Origin: Acidobacteriota bacterium | Lineage (GTDB): Bacteria; Acidobacteriota; Terriglobia; Acidiferrales; UBA7541 | DNA: 64,000 nucleotides | NCBI GenBank assembly: GCA_003224235.1 | Contig: QHYU01000152.1 | Coordinates: 1 to 64,000, forward strand | Reading direction: 5' to 3' | Made by a program: the position numbers and the translations under genes | Part shown: positions 18,609 to 28,698 of the stretch, piece after piece | Position numbering within the stretch: the stretch's first letter is position 1 | Layout: every line of letters begins with the position of its first letter | The notes under the pieces: generated by a model | The model's database searches: none | Seen by the model: the letters and a program-made list of their open reading frames with translations, nothing else | Told to the model about the DNA's origin: nothing

Positions 18609-19430
18609 ATGAAGACTCATATCGCTATAGCGCAAAATTTGATTTTTCGGCGCACGGCTTCACACAAAGGACGGCATCTGGCGGTCACCCCCAACAACAG
18701 CGCCATGAGGCACCTCTCCTACGGCCGAATCATCGTTGATGCCGGCATGGCGTCCGTGAGGTTCGCCACCGGCGAGCGCGAAACAGGCCTTACTTGCCTG
18801 TCAGGCCACGGCATTGTGGCGGTGGATGGCAACTCCCATGAGCTGGGCTGCTACGACTCCATCTATATTCCGCGCGACTCATCGGTCCAGGTGGCGGCCA
18901 GCAACCAGGCTGATTTGGTCGAGTGCTCGGCAGAGGTTGAGGGCAGATACCCGCTGCAACTCGTGCGGTACGCGGACGTCGAGAAGGACAGCTCGCTGAA
19001 GTTCAGCACTGGCGGGCCCACCGCTCGCAGGACCGTGAATATCCTGCTGGGCAAGAACGTGAAAGCGGGACGCATCCTCGCCGGGTTCACGGCCTCGGAG
19101 GAGGGCAATTGGACTAGTTGGCCGCCGCACGAGCACGCTGCAATGCTGGAAGAGGTGTACGTGTACCACCACATGCCGGCGCCCAGCTTCGCCGTACAGT
19201 TGGTTTATACCGATCCGAATGAGCCGGAGTTTGTCGGAATCGTGCGGGAAGGAGATGCGGTGCTGATCCCGGGAGGCTATCACCCGAACGTGGCTGTTCC
19301 TGGCCATCCAATCAACTTCGTGTGGATGATGGCCGCGCATCGCGAGGTGGAGGACCGCCAGTTCGGTGTGGTGAATGTCCAACCCGGCTTTGCTCAAGGT
19401 GGCTCCGGACTAGAAGCCAGCCGGAAGTAA
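18609..19430 (+). CDS. KduI/IolB-family sugar isomerase, 273 aa
   Basis: This is a bicupin isomerase of the 5-deoxy-glucuronate/5-keto-4-deoxyuronate family. The metal-site motif of the second cupin is visible (WPPHEHAAMLEEVYVYHH), followed by EGDAVLIPGGYHPN. The sequence details (GGPTARRTVNILL, PPHEH, LEEVY) look more like IolB than E. coli KduI. The neighbours are KDG kinase, KDPG aldolase and a hexuronate-type transporter, with no other iol gene nearby. Action on a keto-deoxyuronate is therefore favoured, but this is inference. ATG 18609, with GGAAG upstream, is chosen over a longer frame that overlaps the IclR gene. Confidence 0.82.
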   Translation: MKTHIAIAQNLIFRRTASHKGRHLAVTPNNSAMRHLSYGRIIVDAGMASVRFATGERETGLTCLSGHGIVAVDGNSHELGCYDSIYIPRDSSVQVAASNQADLVECSAEVEGRYPLQLVRYADVEKDSSLKFSTGGPTARRTVNILLGKNVKAGRILAGFTASEEGNWTSWPPHEHAAMLEEVYVYHHMPAPSFAVQLVYTDPNEPEFVGIVREGDAVLIPGGYHPNVAVPGHPINFVWMMAAHREVEDRQFGVVNVQPGFAQGGSGLEASRK

Positions 19431-19482
19431 GACGCTAAGGAGTCAAAGAAACCCTGGGAGTCGCGAGAGCGAAAGGGGTCGC

Positions 19483-20862
19483 GTGTCGCCATCCAACAAC
19501 TCCAGAAGGGCAGATTCGATTACCGCTGAGGTGATTGGAGCGGGAAGCACGGCTGAGGTTGCCGCGCTGGATCCGCCCGCAACGCAAACGCATCTATCAG
19601 CTCGCAGCGGGCACTACCGCTGGTCGATCTGCGCGTTGTTATTTTTTGCGGCGACCATTAACTACATCGATCGACAGGTCATCGGCATTCTAAAGCCGAC
19701 CCTGGAAAGCCAGCTCGGATGGAATGAGATTGATTACAGCAATATCGTATTCGCGTTTCAACTGGCCTATGCCATGGGTCTACTCCTGGTGGGCAGGGTG
19801 ATGGATTGGCTGGGGACCCGCAAAGGATTTTCACTTGCGGTGCTGGTGTGGAGCGTCGCGGCGATGACACACGCGCTGGCACGCTCGGTGCTGGGCTTCA
19901 GCGCAGCACGCTTCGCGCTTGGATTAGGCGAGTCGGGTAACTTCCCAGCATCTATCAAGACGGTAGCGGAATGGTTTCCCAGGAAAGAGCGCGCCCTGGC
20001 CACGGGCATCTTTAATGCCGGCACCAATGTCGGCGCTCTTACGACCCCGCTGGTTGTCCCCTGGATCACATACAGCTATGGATGGCGATGGGCATTCATC
20101 GCTACTGGCGCAATAGGCTTCCTATGGCTCATCGCCTGGCTGGCCATCTACGGCCCGCCGGAGCGCCACGCGCGCGTTTCCAAACCGGAGCTGGCTCATA
20201 TTCGAAGCGACCCGCCGGAGCCCACGGCCAAGATCGCCTGGGGCAGCCTCTTCCCGCACCGGCAAACATGGGCGTTTGCGGTCGGCAAGTTCATGACCGA
20301 TCCGATCTGGTGGCTTTATCTGTTCTGGGTCCCCGATTTTCTCCACAAGAGACACGGCATAACGTTGCTTAACATGGGGCTTCCACTGGTCACGATTTAC
20401 CTCATCGCTGACGTAGGCAGTATAGGAGGTGGCTGGCTCTCATCGTCCTTGATAAAGCGGGGATGGACTGTGAATGCCGGCCGCAAAACGGCAATGCTGG
20501 TTTGCGCGTTGGCCGTTGTGCCGATCGTGTTTGCCTCGAAGGTTTCGCATTTGTGGTTGGCCGTGGGACTAGTAGGCTTGGCGGCGGCAGCACATCAAGG
20601 TTGGTCTGCGAACATGTTTACTCTCGCTTCGGACATGTTTCCGCGCCGGGCTGTGGGGTCGGTTGTGGGGATCGGGGGCATGGCGGGCGCGGTCGGCGGG
20701 ATGCTGATCGCAAAAGTGGTTGGTTACGCGCTCCAATGGACGGGCTCATTTCTGCCGGCATTCATCATAGCTGGATCGGCATATCTGGTTGCTCTAAGCG
20801 CGATTCACCTGCTCGCGCCGAAGCTCGAACCTGCTCACATTGAGGCGGAGCAGTTGGATTGA
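19483..20862 (+). CDS. MFS transporter, ExuT-like hexuronate permease, 459 aa
   Basis: This is a twelve-helix major-facilitator protein of the anion:cation symporter group. Family marks include NYIDRQVIGILKPTLESQLGW in helix 1, the loop RVMDWLGTRKGF, and GLGESGNFPASIKTVAEWFP, the most characteristic ExuT-type motif. The start is a GTG at 19483 after a GAAAGGGG stretch, giving about 40 polar residues before helix 1. It should import hexuronates such as galacturonate or glucuronate across the inner membrane. It lies 52 bases after the isomerase and 24 before KDG kinase. Confidence 0.88.
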   Translation: MSPSNNSRRADSITAEVIGAGSTAEVAALDPPATQTHLSARSGHYRWSICALLFFAATINYIDRQVIGILKPTLESQLGWNEIDYSNIVFAFQLAYAMGLLLVGRVMDWLGTRKGFSLAVLVWSVAAMTHALARSVLGFSAARFALGLGESGNFPASIKTVAEWFPRKERALATGIFNAGTNVGALTTPLVVPWITYSYGWRWAFIATGAIGFLWLIAWLAIYGPPERHARVSKPELAHIRSDPPEPTAKIAWGSLFPHRQTWAFAVGKFMTDPIWWLYLFWVPDFLHKRHGITLLNMGLPLVTIYLIADVGSIGGGWLSSSLIKRGWTVNAGRKTAMLVCALAVVPIVFASKVSHLWLAVGLVGLAAAAHQGWSANMFTLASDMFPRRAVGSVVGIGGMAGAVGGMLIAKVVGYALQWTGSFLPAFIIAGSAYLVALSAIHLLAPKLEPAHIEAEQLD

Positions 20863-20886
20863 TCATTCTTATGAGGCGGCGGTGGT

Positions 20887-21996
20887 ATGGTTGACAGGGC
20901 AAAGTTGCAAATCAAACCGAAAGGGAATTGCCGCTGGGACCTGGTAAGTCTGGGCGAGGTAATGCTCCGATTGGACCCCGGCGATTGCCGGATCGCCACG
21001 ACGCGCGAGTTTCGAGTGTGGGAAGGAGGCGGCGAATACAATGTGGCCCGGGGGCTGAAGCGGTGCTTTGGCATGGACACCGCAATTGTTACGTCGCTAG
21101 CTGACAACCCGGTCGGGCGGCTGGTTCAGGATCTGATCTACCAGGGTGGCGTCGACCAGTCGCACATCAAGTGGGTGCCTTACGACGGCGCGGGACGCAG
21201 CGTGCGTAATGGCCTCAATTTCACGGAACGCGGCTTTGGGTTACGCGCCGCCCTGGGCTGTTCGGACCGAGGTCACACCGCAGTCTCGCAGCTGCGCCCG
21301 GGCGACATCGATTGGGAACAGATATTCGGTCAGGAGGGAACGCGCTGGTTTCACACCGGCGGGATTTTCGCCGCCTTGTCCGAAACCACACCCTTGCTGG
21401 CGAAGGAGGCGATCCATGCCGCGAAACGTCATGAGGTGACCGTGTCCTATGACCTGAACTACAGAGAATCGCTCTGGAAGTCGTTCGGCGGGCGCCAGCG
21501 CGCCCAACAGGTGAATCGAGAACTTGCAGCATGCTCAGACGTGATGTTCGGGAATGAAGAAGATTTCATCGCTGCGCTCGGCTACACGGTCGAGGGCCTG
21601 GATGAGAATCTTTCGAAGTTGGATGTGGAAAGTTTTCGCCGCATGATCGAGCGAGTCGTGGCAAATTTCCCCAACCTCAAGATCGTAGGGGTCACGCTGA
21701 GGCACGCAAAGACAGCCACCATAAATGACTGGAGCGCGGTGTGCTATTGCGAAGGCGAGCTATACCGTTCGGCGGCGCGGGAGAACCTGGAGATCTATGA
21801 CCGCATCGGCAGCGGCGATTCGTTCGCGTCGGGGTTGATCTACGGCTTGATGACCGGGCGAGGGCCGCAGTGGGCAGTCGAGTGCGGCGCGGCACACGGA
21901 GCGCTGGCAATGACTACGCCAGGCGACACCACGATGGCTACCTTGGCTGAGGTGGACAAAGTAATGAAGGGCGCCAGCGCGCGCGTTGCGCGCTGA
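20887..21996 (+). CDS. kdgK: 2-dehydro-3-deoxygluconokinase (PfkB family), 369 aa
   Basis: It phosphorylates 2-keto-3-deoxygluconate (KDG) to KDPG with ATP. The PfkB fold is clear: N-terminal LVSLGEVMLRLDPGD, the sugar-side GGGEYNVARGLKR, and the C-terminal ATP/catalytic signature IGSGDSFASGLIYG with the catalytic Asp. The combination is typical of KdgK rather than of ribo- or fructokinases. KDPG aldolase follows 35 bases later, so the two consecutive enzyme steps are adjacent. Confidence 0.9.
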   Translation: MVDRAKLQIKPKGNCRWDLVSLGEVMLRLDPGDCRIATTREFRVWEGGGEYNVARGLKRCFGMDTAIVTSLADNPVGRLVQDLIYQGGVDQSHIKWVPYDGAGRSVRNGLNFTERGFGLRAALGCSDRGHTAVSQLRPGDIDWEQIFGQEGTRWFHTGGIFAALSETTPLLAKEAIHAAKRHEVTVSYDLNYRESLWKSFGGRQRAQQVNRELAACSDVMFGNEEDFIAALGYTVEGLDENLSKLDVESFRRMIERVVANFPNLKIVGVTLRHAKTATINDWSAVCYCEGELYRSAARENLEIYDRIGSGDSFASGLIYGLMTGRGPQWAVECGAAHGALAMTTPGDTTMATLAEVDKVMKGASARVAR

Positions 21997-22031
21997 GTCC
22001 TGATCGCTCTCAAGGAGAGCGGGGGCGAGCT

Positions 22032-22724
22032 ATGAACAAATCCGAAATCATGCAACACATCGCGGAAATCGGCGTAATCCCGGTTGTGCGCGCCGAATCG
22101 GCGGACATCGCGCTGCGGGCCATTGACGCGATCCGGGCAGGTGGCATCTCCGTTCTGGAGATTACGATGACGGTTCCAGGAGCAATCCGTATTATCGAAG
22201 AAGTAGCACAAAAGCTTGGGTCGAAAGCCGTAGTCGGCGCTGGAACCGTGCTCGACGAAGTCACCGCGCGCCAGTGCATCCTGGCAGGGGCGCAATTCAT
22301 CGTCAGTCCGGCGCTTAATCTCGATACCATTTCCTGCTGCCATCGATACGGGATCGTGGTCATACCCGGGGCGATGACTCCCACCGAAGTCGTCACCGCG
22401 TCGTCCGCTGGTGCCGATTGGGTGAAAGTCTTTCCAGCTGGAGCGCTTGGAGGACCGAGCTACATCAAAGCGCTGAAGGCGCCATTGCCTCACATTCAGT
22501 TGGTACCGACGGGCGGCGTATCACTGAAAACGGCTGCTGATTTCATCTTGGCAGGGGCGATCGCGCTTGGCGTCGGCACCGATCTGGTTGACACGAAGGC
22601 ATTGCGGGACGGAGAGGATCGTCTGATAACTCAGCGCGCCCGCCAATTCGTCGAGGTTGTAAAAGAAGCGCGGAGCGAACTCAAAGGGGCGCGCGCCGCA
22701 ACCTCAGTAGGGGATGGCCGCTAG
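22032..22724 (+). CDS. eda: KDPG/KHG aldolase, 230 aa
   Basis: This is a class I aldolase that splits 2-keto-3-deoxy-6-phosphogluconate to pyruvate and glyceraldehyde-3-phosphate. The TIM-barrel marks are present: IPVVRAE at the N-terminus, the catalytic Glu in LEITMTVPGA, the Schiff-base Lys in DWVKVFPAG and the phosphate-binding VPTGGVSL. Length is slightly above E. coli Eda because of a polar C-terminal tail. A ribosome site (AAGGAGAGC) precedes ATG 22032. Confidence 0.93.
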   Translation: MNKSEIMQHIAEIGVIPVVRAESADIALRAIDAIRAGGISVLEITMTVPGAIRIIEEVAQKLGSKAVVGAGTVLDEVTARQCILAGAQFIVSPALNLDTISCCHRYGIVVIPGAMTPTEVVTASSAGADWVKVFPAGALGGPSYIKALKAPLPHIQLVPTGGVSLKTAADFILAGAIALGVGTDLVDTKALRDGEDRLITQRARQFVEVVKEARSELKGARAATSVGDGR

Positions 22725-22824
22725 CCAAGATTGCGGGAGTCTGCGGGTTAACTCCATCGAACGATCGGGCGGAGCAAGTGCGGACGCCCGCCTACTTAGG
22801 TGAAGCTAAAACGAGGAGCTCAGC

Positions 22825-23799
22825 ATGTTGTCTCGGTTATCTCGTCGAGAATTTGTTACCGGCTTGGGCGCGGTGGTCGCGGCGTCTTTCCTGCCGGACC
22901 AGACGCTTGCACACTTCGAGCCACTGTACCCGCCAGTCGACCTCTCGTACTTCGAAAACCCGATCAGCCCGGCGCCAGCCGAGATCCGCTTTGGCTATGC
23001 CGCGATAACCTGGGGCGGCGATGACCGGCAGGCGATCGAAGACATTGCCGCGGTGGGCTTCCGGGGAATCCAGTTGCGCTCGAACGTTCTGCGGGAGTTT
23101 GGGGATCAACCTGGCGCGCTGCGCGAGCTGCTCGAAAAGCACCGGCTCACGATGGTTGCCCTGTCAAGCGGGAACGTGCGTATCGATCCGGCGATTGAAT
23201 CCGAGGAGCTGGCCAAGCACACGCGACACGCCAAGTTTGTGCATGACGTGGGCGGGCTGTACCTGCAGGTCATCGATGAGCGACCAAAGGGGCCAGCCGT
23301 AACGCGGGACGATTACAGGCGGCTCGGCCGGCTGCTCACCGAGATCGGCAAACGCAGCGCTGATCTAGGTATCTCGCTTGGATATCACAACCACATGAAC
23401 GCGCTCGGCGAGCGCCCGGAGGAGGTGGATTGGATCCTCGAAGCGGCTGATCCGCGCTACGCAAAGCTGGAACTCGACGTGGCCCACTACTTTCAGGGCG
23501 GCGGCAATCCCGTAAAAGCGATTGAGCGCTACCACGACCGGCTGCTGTTTCTGCACCTCAAAGATGTCGAGCGGTCGCCATCATCGGACGCGGCCGACGC
23601 GAAGCGCTCATACCGTTTCGTGGAACTCGGCCGCGGCCAAGTGGATCTGCCCGGCATATTCAAGGCGCTCCACCAAGTCGGTTTTCGCGGCTGGGCGATC
23701 GTTGAACTGGACAGCGTGCCCGATAAAGCCGGGACACCAAAAGACTCCGCGATTCTCAGCAAGAGGTATCTCCAAGAAAAGCTCGGATATGCCATATGA
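22825..23799 (+). CDS. Tat-exported sugar phosphate isomerase/epimerase-like TIM barrel, 324 aa
   Basis: This is an AP-endonuclease-2/xylose-isomerase-like TIM barrel. A twin-arginine signal is visible (SRREFVTGLGAVVAASFL), so the mature enzyme probably acts in the periplasm. Barrel motifs are ISLGYHNHMN, KLELDVAHYFQGG and LLFLHLKDVE, with the metal-ligand Glu/Asp/His set expected of the family. Relatives include inosose dehydratase, hydroxypyruvate isomerase and 3-keto-sugar epimerases or lyases, so the reaction is not fixed by sequence. It overlaps the next gene by 4 bases (ATGA), indicating translational coupling. Confidence 0.83.
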   Translation: MLSRLSRREFVTGLGAVVAASFLPDQTLAHFEPLYPPVDLSYFENPISPAPAEIRFGYAAITWGGDDRQAIEDIAAVGFRGIQLRSNVLREFGDQPGALRELLEKHRLTMVALSSGNVRIDPAIESEELAKHTRHAKFVHDVGGLYLQVIDERPKGPAVTRDDYRRLGRLLTEIGKRSADLGISLGYHNHMNALGERPEEVDWILEAADPRYAKLELDVAHYFQGGGNPVKAIERYHDRLLFLHLKDVERSPSSDAADAKRSYRFVELGRGQVDLPGIFKALHQVGFRGWAIVELDSVPDKAGTPKDSAILSKRYLQEKLGYAI

Positions 23800-24680
23800 A
23801 CTCTCCTTTCAGAGTTTCGGTCATCACCGACGAGCTCACGCAGGATTTCGGTCGTGCGCTCGAGATCGCTTCCCTCGATTTCGGCCTCAACTGGGTCGAG
23901 TTGCGTGGCATGTGGAACAAGAACCTCATGCGCCTGGACGCGAAGGAGATTGAGGAGGCGCGGCGGTTATTGGAACGCTACCGCTTGCGTGTATCCGATC
24001 TCGCCAGCCCGCTGTTCAAGGTGGACTGGCCGGGTGCACCGCGTTCGAAGTTCAGCCCGCAGCGCCGCGACCAGTTCGGCGCCGACTTTACCTTTGCGCA
24101 GCAGGACGAGGTGCTGGAACGCGGCCTTGAACTCGCGCGCGTGTTTCGCACCGATCGGCTGCGTTGCTTCGATTTCTGGCGCCTGGACGACCCGGCCCCG
24201 TACCGCGCGGCCATGGACGCGAAACTGCTCCAAGCAGCCACCAAGGCCGGCAACAAGGGTATGATCTTGCTCCTCGAGAATGAGCACGATTGCAACACCG
24301 CGACCGGCGTCGAGGGTGTCCGGACACTGAATGCCGTCCGCTCGCCTTATTTTAAGTTGAACTGGGACCCGGGCAACGCCGCCATGCACGGTGAGACGCC
24401 CTACCCGGACGGTTACGACCGCTTGCCGAAGGATCGCATCGGCCACGTGCATTGCAAAGACGTGGCCCGCAAGCCGGATGGCACCGGATATGAGTGGGCG
24501 GCAATGGGACGGGGTTTGATTGATTGGGTTGGGCAATTCCGCGCGCTAAAACGGGACGACTTCCACAATGCAATCAGTCTGGAAACGCACTGGCGCGGCG
24601 CCGGCACGGCGGAAGAGTCGACGCGGCAGAGCATGGCGGGGATGAAAGAGCAGCTCCGGAAAGCTGGAGCGTTGTCATAA
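23796..24680 (+). CDS. Cytoplasmic sugar phosphate isomerase/epimerase-like TIM barrel, 294 aa
   Basis: It belongs to the same superfamily as its upstream neighbour but lacks a signal peptide. Motifs include FRVSVITDELTQDF at the N-terminus, ILLLENEHDCNTA, FKLNWDPGNAAMHGE and IGHVHCKDVARKPDG, giving a Glu/Asp/His metal site. It is coupled to the exported homologue by an ATGA overlap, so the pair may act on the same compound on either side of the membrane (inference). The substrate is unknown. Confidence 0.82.
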   Translation: MNSPFRVSVITDELTQDFGRALEIASLDFGLNWVELRGMWNKNLMRLDAKEIEEARRLLERYRLRVSDLASPLFKVDWPGAPRSKFSPQRRDQFGADFTFAQQDEVLERGLELARVFRTDRLRCFDFWRLDDPAPYRAAMDAKLLQAATKAGNKGMILLLENEHDCNTATGVEGVRTLNAVRSPYFKLNWDPGNAAMHGETPYPDGYDRLPKDRIGHVHCKDVARKPDGTGYEWAAMGRGLIDWVGQFRALKRDDFHNAISLETHWRGAGTAEESTRQSMAGMKEQLRKAGALS

Positions 24681-24779
24681 ACGCAGCGGAAGAACGCCCA
24701 TGTCCACGGTGGGCACCCCACGGCGAACTTCCCTGGAGCCGGCGGGCGCATGTCTCGCCGCGGTTGTGCCCGGCAACTC

Positions 24780-25838
24780 ATGACTATCCACATCGGGCTG
24801 ATCGGCGGCGGAAACATTACGGATACGCACGCACGTGCTGCTCGGGCGATTCCCGCGGTCGACATTGCAGCAATCTACGGGACAAATACGGACAAGGTTA
24901 GGCACCTCTGCCAGGAGCACGGAGGGACCCCTTACGCCGACTTTGAGGCGTTCCTGGCGCATCGCCCGATGGATCTGGTGGCAATCGGAAGCCCGTCCGG
25001 GCTGCACGCAAGCCATGGCATTGCGGCCGCTCGGCGCGGGCTGCACGTGCTAGTGGAAAAACCGATCGATATCGTGACTGAACGGGCCGATGCCCTGATT
25101 GCCGAAACGGAAAAAGCCGGGGTCAAGCTCGGGGTTTTCTTCCAGGATCGTTTCAAGCCGGATATCTGCCGCTTGCAGCGGCTGGTCGACTCCGGGGTGC
25201 TGGGAACACCGATCCTGGCGGATGCCCGCGTCAAGTGGTATCGTCCGCCCGAGTATTATGCGAAATCGCGCTGGCGCGGCACCTGGGCGCTCGACGGGGG
25301 CGGCGCATTAATAAACCAGGGCGTGCACACAGTTGATCTGCTGCTGTGGCTGTTCGGGAATGTAGTGCGTGTGCAGGCTCGAATGGTTACGGCGCTGCAT
25401 GCCATTGAGGCGGAGGACACACTCCTGGCCCTTCTCGAGTTCTCCAACGGCGCTCTCGGAGTCCTTCAGACGGCGACATCGACGTACCCCGGGTACCCCC
25501 GACGGCTGGAGCTCACAGGCTCCCAAGGCACCGTGATTCTGGAGCAGGATAAACTCGTGGCGGCTCATTTGCAGAACCCCCACCCCGATCTGGTCGGGAG
25601 CGGGAATAGCGATCAGAACGAAAGCGCATCGTCGCCGGTCATCAGCGATGCGCGAGGACATCAAGCCGTTCTTGAGGACTTTATCCGCGCCATCAAGAAA
25701 AATCTCCGGCCCGCATGCGACGGCCGCGAGGCGCGGCGCAGCCTCGCGCTTGTGGAAGCCATCTATGCAGCATGCCGCACGGGAGAGCGTACGCCAGTTA
25801 GCTGCCGAGCTAGCGGAGATATTCCGGAGAGGACATGA
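24780..25838 (+). CDS. Gfo/Idh/MocA-family oxidoreductase, about 352 aa
   Basis: This is a cytoplasmic NAD(P)-dependent sugar dehydrogenase-like protein. It has a Rossmann motif [16 protein letters not shown], the catalytic EKP (LVEKPIDI) and a C-terminal GFO_IDH_MocA domain with [19 protein letters not shown], a common signature. ATG 24780 starts the Rossmann strand directly; ATG 24750 would add ten residues. Its stop overlaps the ManD start (ATGA). Unlike the relative at 12801-14048 it has no Tat signal. Confidence 0.87.
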   Translation: MTIHIGLIGGGNITDTHARAARAIPAVDIAAIYGTNTDKVRHLCQEHGGTPYADFEAFLAHRPMDLVAIGSPSGLHASHGIAAARRGLHVLVEKPIDIVTERADALIAETEKAGVKLGVFFQDRFKPDICRLQRLVDSGVLGTPILADARVKWYRPPEYYAKSRWRGTWALDGGGALINQGVHTVDLLLWLFGNVVRVQARMVTALHAIEAEDTLLALLEFSNGALGVLQTATSTYPGYPRRLELTGSQGTVILEQDKLVAAHLQNPHPDLVGSGNSDQNESASSPVISDARGHQAVLEDFIRAIKKNLRPACDGREARRSLALVEAIYAACRTGERTPVSCRASGDIPERT

Positions 25839-27043
25839 AGATAAGCGATGCTAAGGTTTTTGTCTCGTGTCCCGGCAGAAACTTCGTCACCCTAAAAATC
25901 TATACGGATGAGGGTGTTTATGGGCTCGGGGATGGCACTCTCAATGGCCGCGAGCTTGCTGTTGTCTGCTATCTCCAGGATCACATAATTCCCTGCCTCA
26001 TCGGCAGAGATCCTTTTCAAACCGAGGACATCTGGCAGTACTTGTATCGGGGGGCGTACTGGCGTAGAGGGCCAGTAACCATGACTTCGATTGCCGCGGT
26101 GGACATGGCCTTGTGGGATATAAAAGGCAAGGCGCTGAACACTCCCGTTTACAATCTGCTGGGCGGTAAAAGTAGAACTGGGGTGCTGGTTTATGGGCAT
26201 GCGAACGGACGAAATATAGAGGAAACCGCCGATGAGGTCGGGAAATACATCGCTATGGGCTACCTCGCCGTTCGTGCCCAAACTGGAATACCAGGTTTGC
26301 CATCCACTTATGGTGTCGCTAAGGACAAGCTCTTTTATGAGCCCGCCGAAAAAGGCCTGCCGCCCGAAAACGTTTGGTCGACAGAGAAATATCTTCTCCA
26401 CGCCCCCAGGCTATTTGAGGCGCTGCGCCTGAAATACGGCGATGAGATTCATCTGCTCCACGACGTTCATCACCGGCTGACGCCGATCGAGGCGGCAAGG
26501 CTAGGGAAGAGTTTGGAACCGTACCACCTGTTCTGGTTGGAAGATGCCGTTACCGCCGAATTGCAGGAAGGTTTTCGCATTGTTCGTCAACACACCACAA
26601 CACCGCTCGCCGTCGGAGAAGTCTTCAACTCAGTCTGGGACGCGCACATTCTGATCTCCGAACAGTTGATCGATTATTTGAGGATGACGGTCGTCCATGG
26701 AGGTGGTATCACTCACTTGAGAAAGATCGCTGGGTTTGCCGAGATCTACCATGTTCAGACCGGCTGCCACGGGGCGACGGACCTCTCGCCTGTATCGATG
26801 GGAGCGGCGCTCCACTTCGACATTTCCGTTCACAACTTTGGAATACAGGAGTACATGCGGCACACCAGGGAAACCGATGAAGTTTTTCCACATTCCTATT
26901 ACTTCAAAAATGGCTATCTGCATCCTGGCGACGCCCCAGGCATCGGTGTCGATTTTGATGAGAAGCGGGCCGCCAGATTCCCTTACGAACGCGCCTATTT
27001 GCCAGTGAATCGGAAGTTGGATGGAACCATGTTCAACTGGTAG
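25835..27043 (+). CDS. manD: D-mannonate dehydratase, enolase superfamily (ManD/RspA type), 402 aa
   Basis: It dehydrates D-mannonate to 2-keto-3-deoxygluconate using Mg2+. The enolase-superfamily N-terminal cap and barrel are complete. Family marks include [50 protein letters not shown] (metal Asp), LFWLEDAV (metal Glu), [10 protein letters not shown] and [10 protein letters not shown]. The length matches characterised ManD proteins. Not all family members have high activity, so a related acid sugar remains possible. Its product would feed the KdgK and KDPG aldolase encoded upstream in the same run. It is coupled to the previous gene by an ATGA overlap. Confidence 0.9.
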   Translation: MKISDAKVFVSCPGRNFVTLKIYTDEGVYGLGDGTLNGRELAVVCYLQDHIIPCLIGRDPFQTEDIWQYLYRGAYWRRGPVTMTSIAAVDMALWDIKGKALNTPVYNLLGGKSRTGVLVYGHANGRNIEETADEVGKYIAMGYLAVRAQTGIPGLPSTYGVAKDKLFYEPAEKGLPPENVWSTEKYLLHAPRLFEALRLKYGDEIHLLHDVHHRLTPIEAARLGKSLEPYHLFWLEDAVTAELQEGFRIVRQHTTTPLAVGEVFNSVWDAHILISEQLIDYLRMTVVHGGGITHLRKIAGFAEIYHVQTGCHGATDLSPVSMGAALHFDISVHNFGIQEYMRHTRETDEVFPHSYYFKNGYLHPGDAPGIGVDFDEKRAARFPYERAYLPVNRKLDGTMFNW

Positions 27044-27098
27044 GCCAACGGTCCTGCGCACCATGTGGCAACTAATGTAGGACTCAAGCCTGCCTACA

Positions 27099-27881
27099 GT
27101 GATTATGGGCTACAGTCGCCTAGAGTTGAAAGACAAAGTAGCCGTCGTGATCGGCGGAACATCCGGTATTGGGCGAGCCATCGCGCTCGGACTAGCTGAA
27201 GCCGGTGCAGACGTCGTGCCCACCTCGCGACGCATCGAGCAGGTTGAGACGGCCGCTCGTGAAGTGGAGGCGCGAAATCGCCGTTCTCTGCGCATTGCTT
27301 CTGATGTGAGCAGTCGCGCCTCTTTGCAGCGGCTGCTGGATTTAACCATCCAAGGATTCAAAAAAGTCGATATTCTCGTCAATTCGGCCGGTCGCACCAA
27401 GCGCGCACCAACTCTGGAGTTCGAGGAGGCAGATTGGAACGAGATTCTGGAGACGAATCTCACCGGCGTGCTGCGGGCGTGCCAAATTTTCGGTCGCCAT
27501 ATGCTGGAACGGCGGTATGGCCGGATCATTAACATTGCCTCGCTTGCGTCTTTCGTCGCGCTCTATGAAGTAGGCTGCTATTCGGCAAGCAAGGCGGGGG
27601 TCGCCTCGCTAACCAAGTCGCTGGCCATCGAGTGGGCACCGTACGGGGTGTGCGTGAACGCGATCGCGCCAGGCGTGTTTCGCACTGCGCTAAACCAAAA
27701 GCTTCTCGATGATACTCCTCGCGGGCGTGAGTTCCTCATGCGCACGCCTATGAAGCGGTTCGGGCAACCGGAAGAGTTGGCGGGAGCCGCCGTCTTCCTC
27801 GCTTCCGACGCGGCAACCTTTGTCACCGGCTCAGTGTTGGTGGTCGACGGCGGGTTCCTTGCCAGCGGCGTTAACCAGTGA
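27099..27881 (+). CDS. Short-chain dehydrogenase/reductase, KduD or gluconate-5-dehydrogenase-like, 260 aa
   Basis: This is a classical SDR with TGxxxGIG as GGTSGIGRAIALGLAEAG, NAG as NSAGRTK, the catalytic Ser in INIASLASF and YSASK with Tyr/Lys. The C-terminal end (PMKRFGQPEELAGAAVFLAS) is typical. The N-terminal LELKDKVAVVIGG style is common in KduD and gluconate 5-dehydrogenase. With a KduI-like isomerase in the locus, reduction of 2,5-diketo-3-deoxygluconate to KDG is a reasonable guess. Oxidation of a hexonate is the alternative. Start: GTG 27099 or ATG 27105. Confidence 0.85.
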   Translation: MIMGYSRLELKDKVAVVIGGTSGIGRAIALGLAEAGADVVPTSRRIEQVETAAREVEARNRRSLRIASDVSSRASLQRLLDLTIQGFKKVDILVNSAGRTKRAPTLEFEEADWNEILETNLTGVLRACQIFGRHMLERRYGRIINIASLASFVALYEVGCYSASKAGVASLTKSLAIEWAPYGVCVNAIAPGVFRTALNQKLLDDTPRGREFLMRTPMKRFGQPEELAGAAVFLASDAATFVTGSVLVVDGGFLASGVNQ

Positions 27882-28085
27882 GCAGGATTCGGGAGCCGTG
27901 GCCTCCTCGGCTTCCTTACACTACGCGCTCGTGCTATCAGGTTCCCGTTGACCGGGCCGCCTTGGAGGTGTAGCCTGCGCCCCCAACGGCCCGGAGGCGG
28001 CTGTGGTGATTCCATGGTCCTGGCGATCGCAGCGGACGCCAGAAGCCATCGGAAGAAAAACGCTCCTCAGCTTCGGAGTTCGCTT

Positions 28086-28688
28086 ATGGAAAGACGTGAG
28101 GCAATCCGACTTCTCGCCACGGCGGCAATCCTGCCGGTTTTCCCTCAGAAGCTCGTAACCCTCTGCCGGGGCGTTCACGCACAGTTGGCCCCAAGCGCTG
28201 CACTCCGGGTACTGAACGCCGACCAAGACGCCACGGTCACGGCGATGGCCGAACTCATTATCCCCACGACGGACACGCCGGGCGCAAAGGCGGCGCGCGT
28301 CAATGAGTTCATCGATCTGATGCTTGCCGAGTGGTACCCCGACGAGGACCGCGCCCGCTTCCTCGCGGGCCTGGCGGATGTCGACGCGCGCAGCCGCGTG
28401 GCCTACGGGAAGAACTTCGTGAACTGCGACGAGCGCGACCAGGTGGCCATTCTGACGGCGCTCGATGCAGAGGTCAGCCGGCTACGCGAATCCGAGAAAC
28501 CCAGTGATCTTTCGTCGAAAACACCGCCCCCCACGCCGTCGCAAAAGCACTTCTTCCATATGCTGAAGCACCTGACCTTGATCGGCTATTTCACTTCTGA
28601 GATCGGCACCCCGTCGGAAGAGCGCCACCAGTTCCTGGATCTTTACCGTCCATGTGCCCCGCTGCATGGGGAGCCAAAGGCTTCGTAG
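28086..28688 (+). CDS. Gluconate 2-dehydrogenase subunit 3-family protein, Tat-type, 200 aa
   Basis: This is the small partner of a membrane-side GMC sugar dehydrogenase. It begins with a twin-arginine-like signal (MERREAIRLLATAAILPVF), followed by the family core (AELIIPTTDTPGAKAARVNE, FIDLMLAEWY, and TSEIGTPSEERHQFL near the end). In relatives the small subunit carries the FAD-containing large subunit through the Tat system. ATG 28086, with GGAG upstream, is chosen over a longer frame. The GMC subunit follows after 10 bases. Confidence 0.87.
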   Translation: MERREAIRLLATAAILPVFPQKLVTLCRGVHAQLAPSAALRVLNADQDATVTAMAELIIPTTDTPGAKAARVNEFIDLMLAEWYPDEDRARFLAGLADVDARSRVAYGKNFVNCDERDQVAILTALDAEVSRLRESEKPSDLSSKTPPPTPSQKHFFHMLKHLTLIGYFTSEIGTPSEERHQFLDLYRPCAPLHGEPKAS

Positions 28689-28698
28689 AGGGTGGACG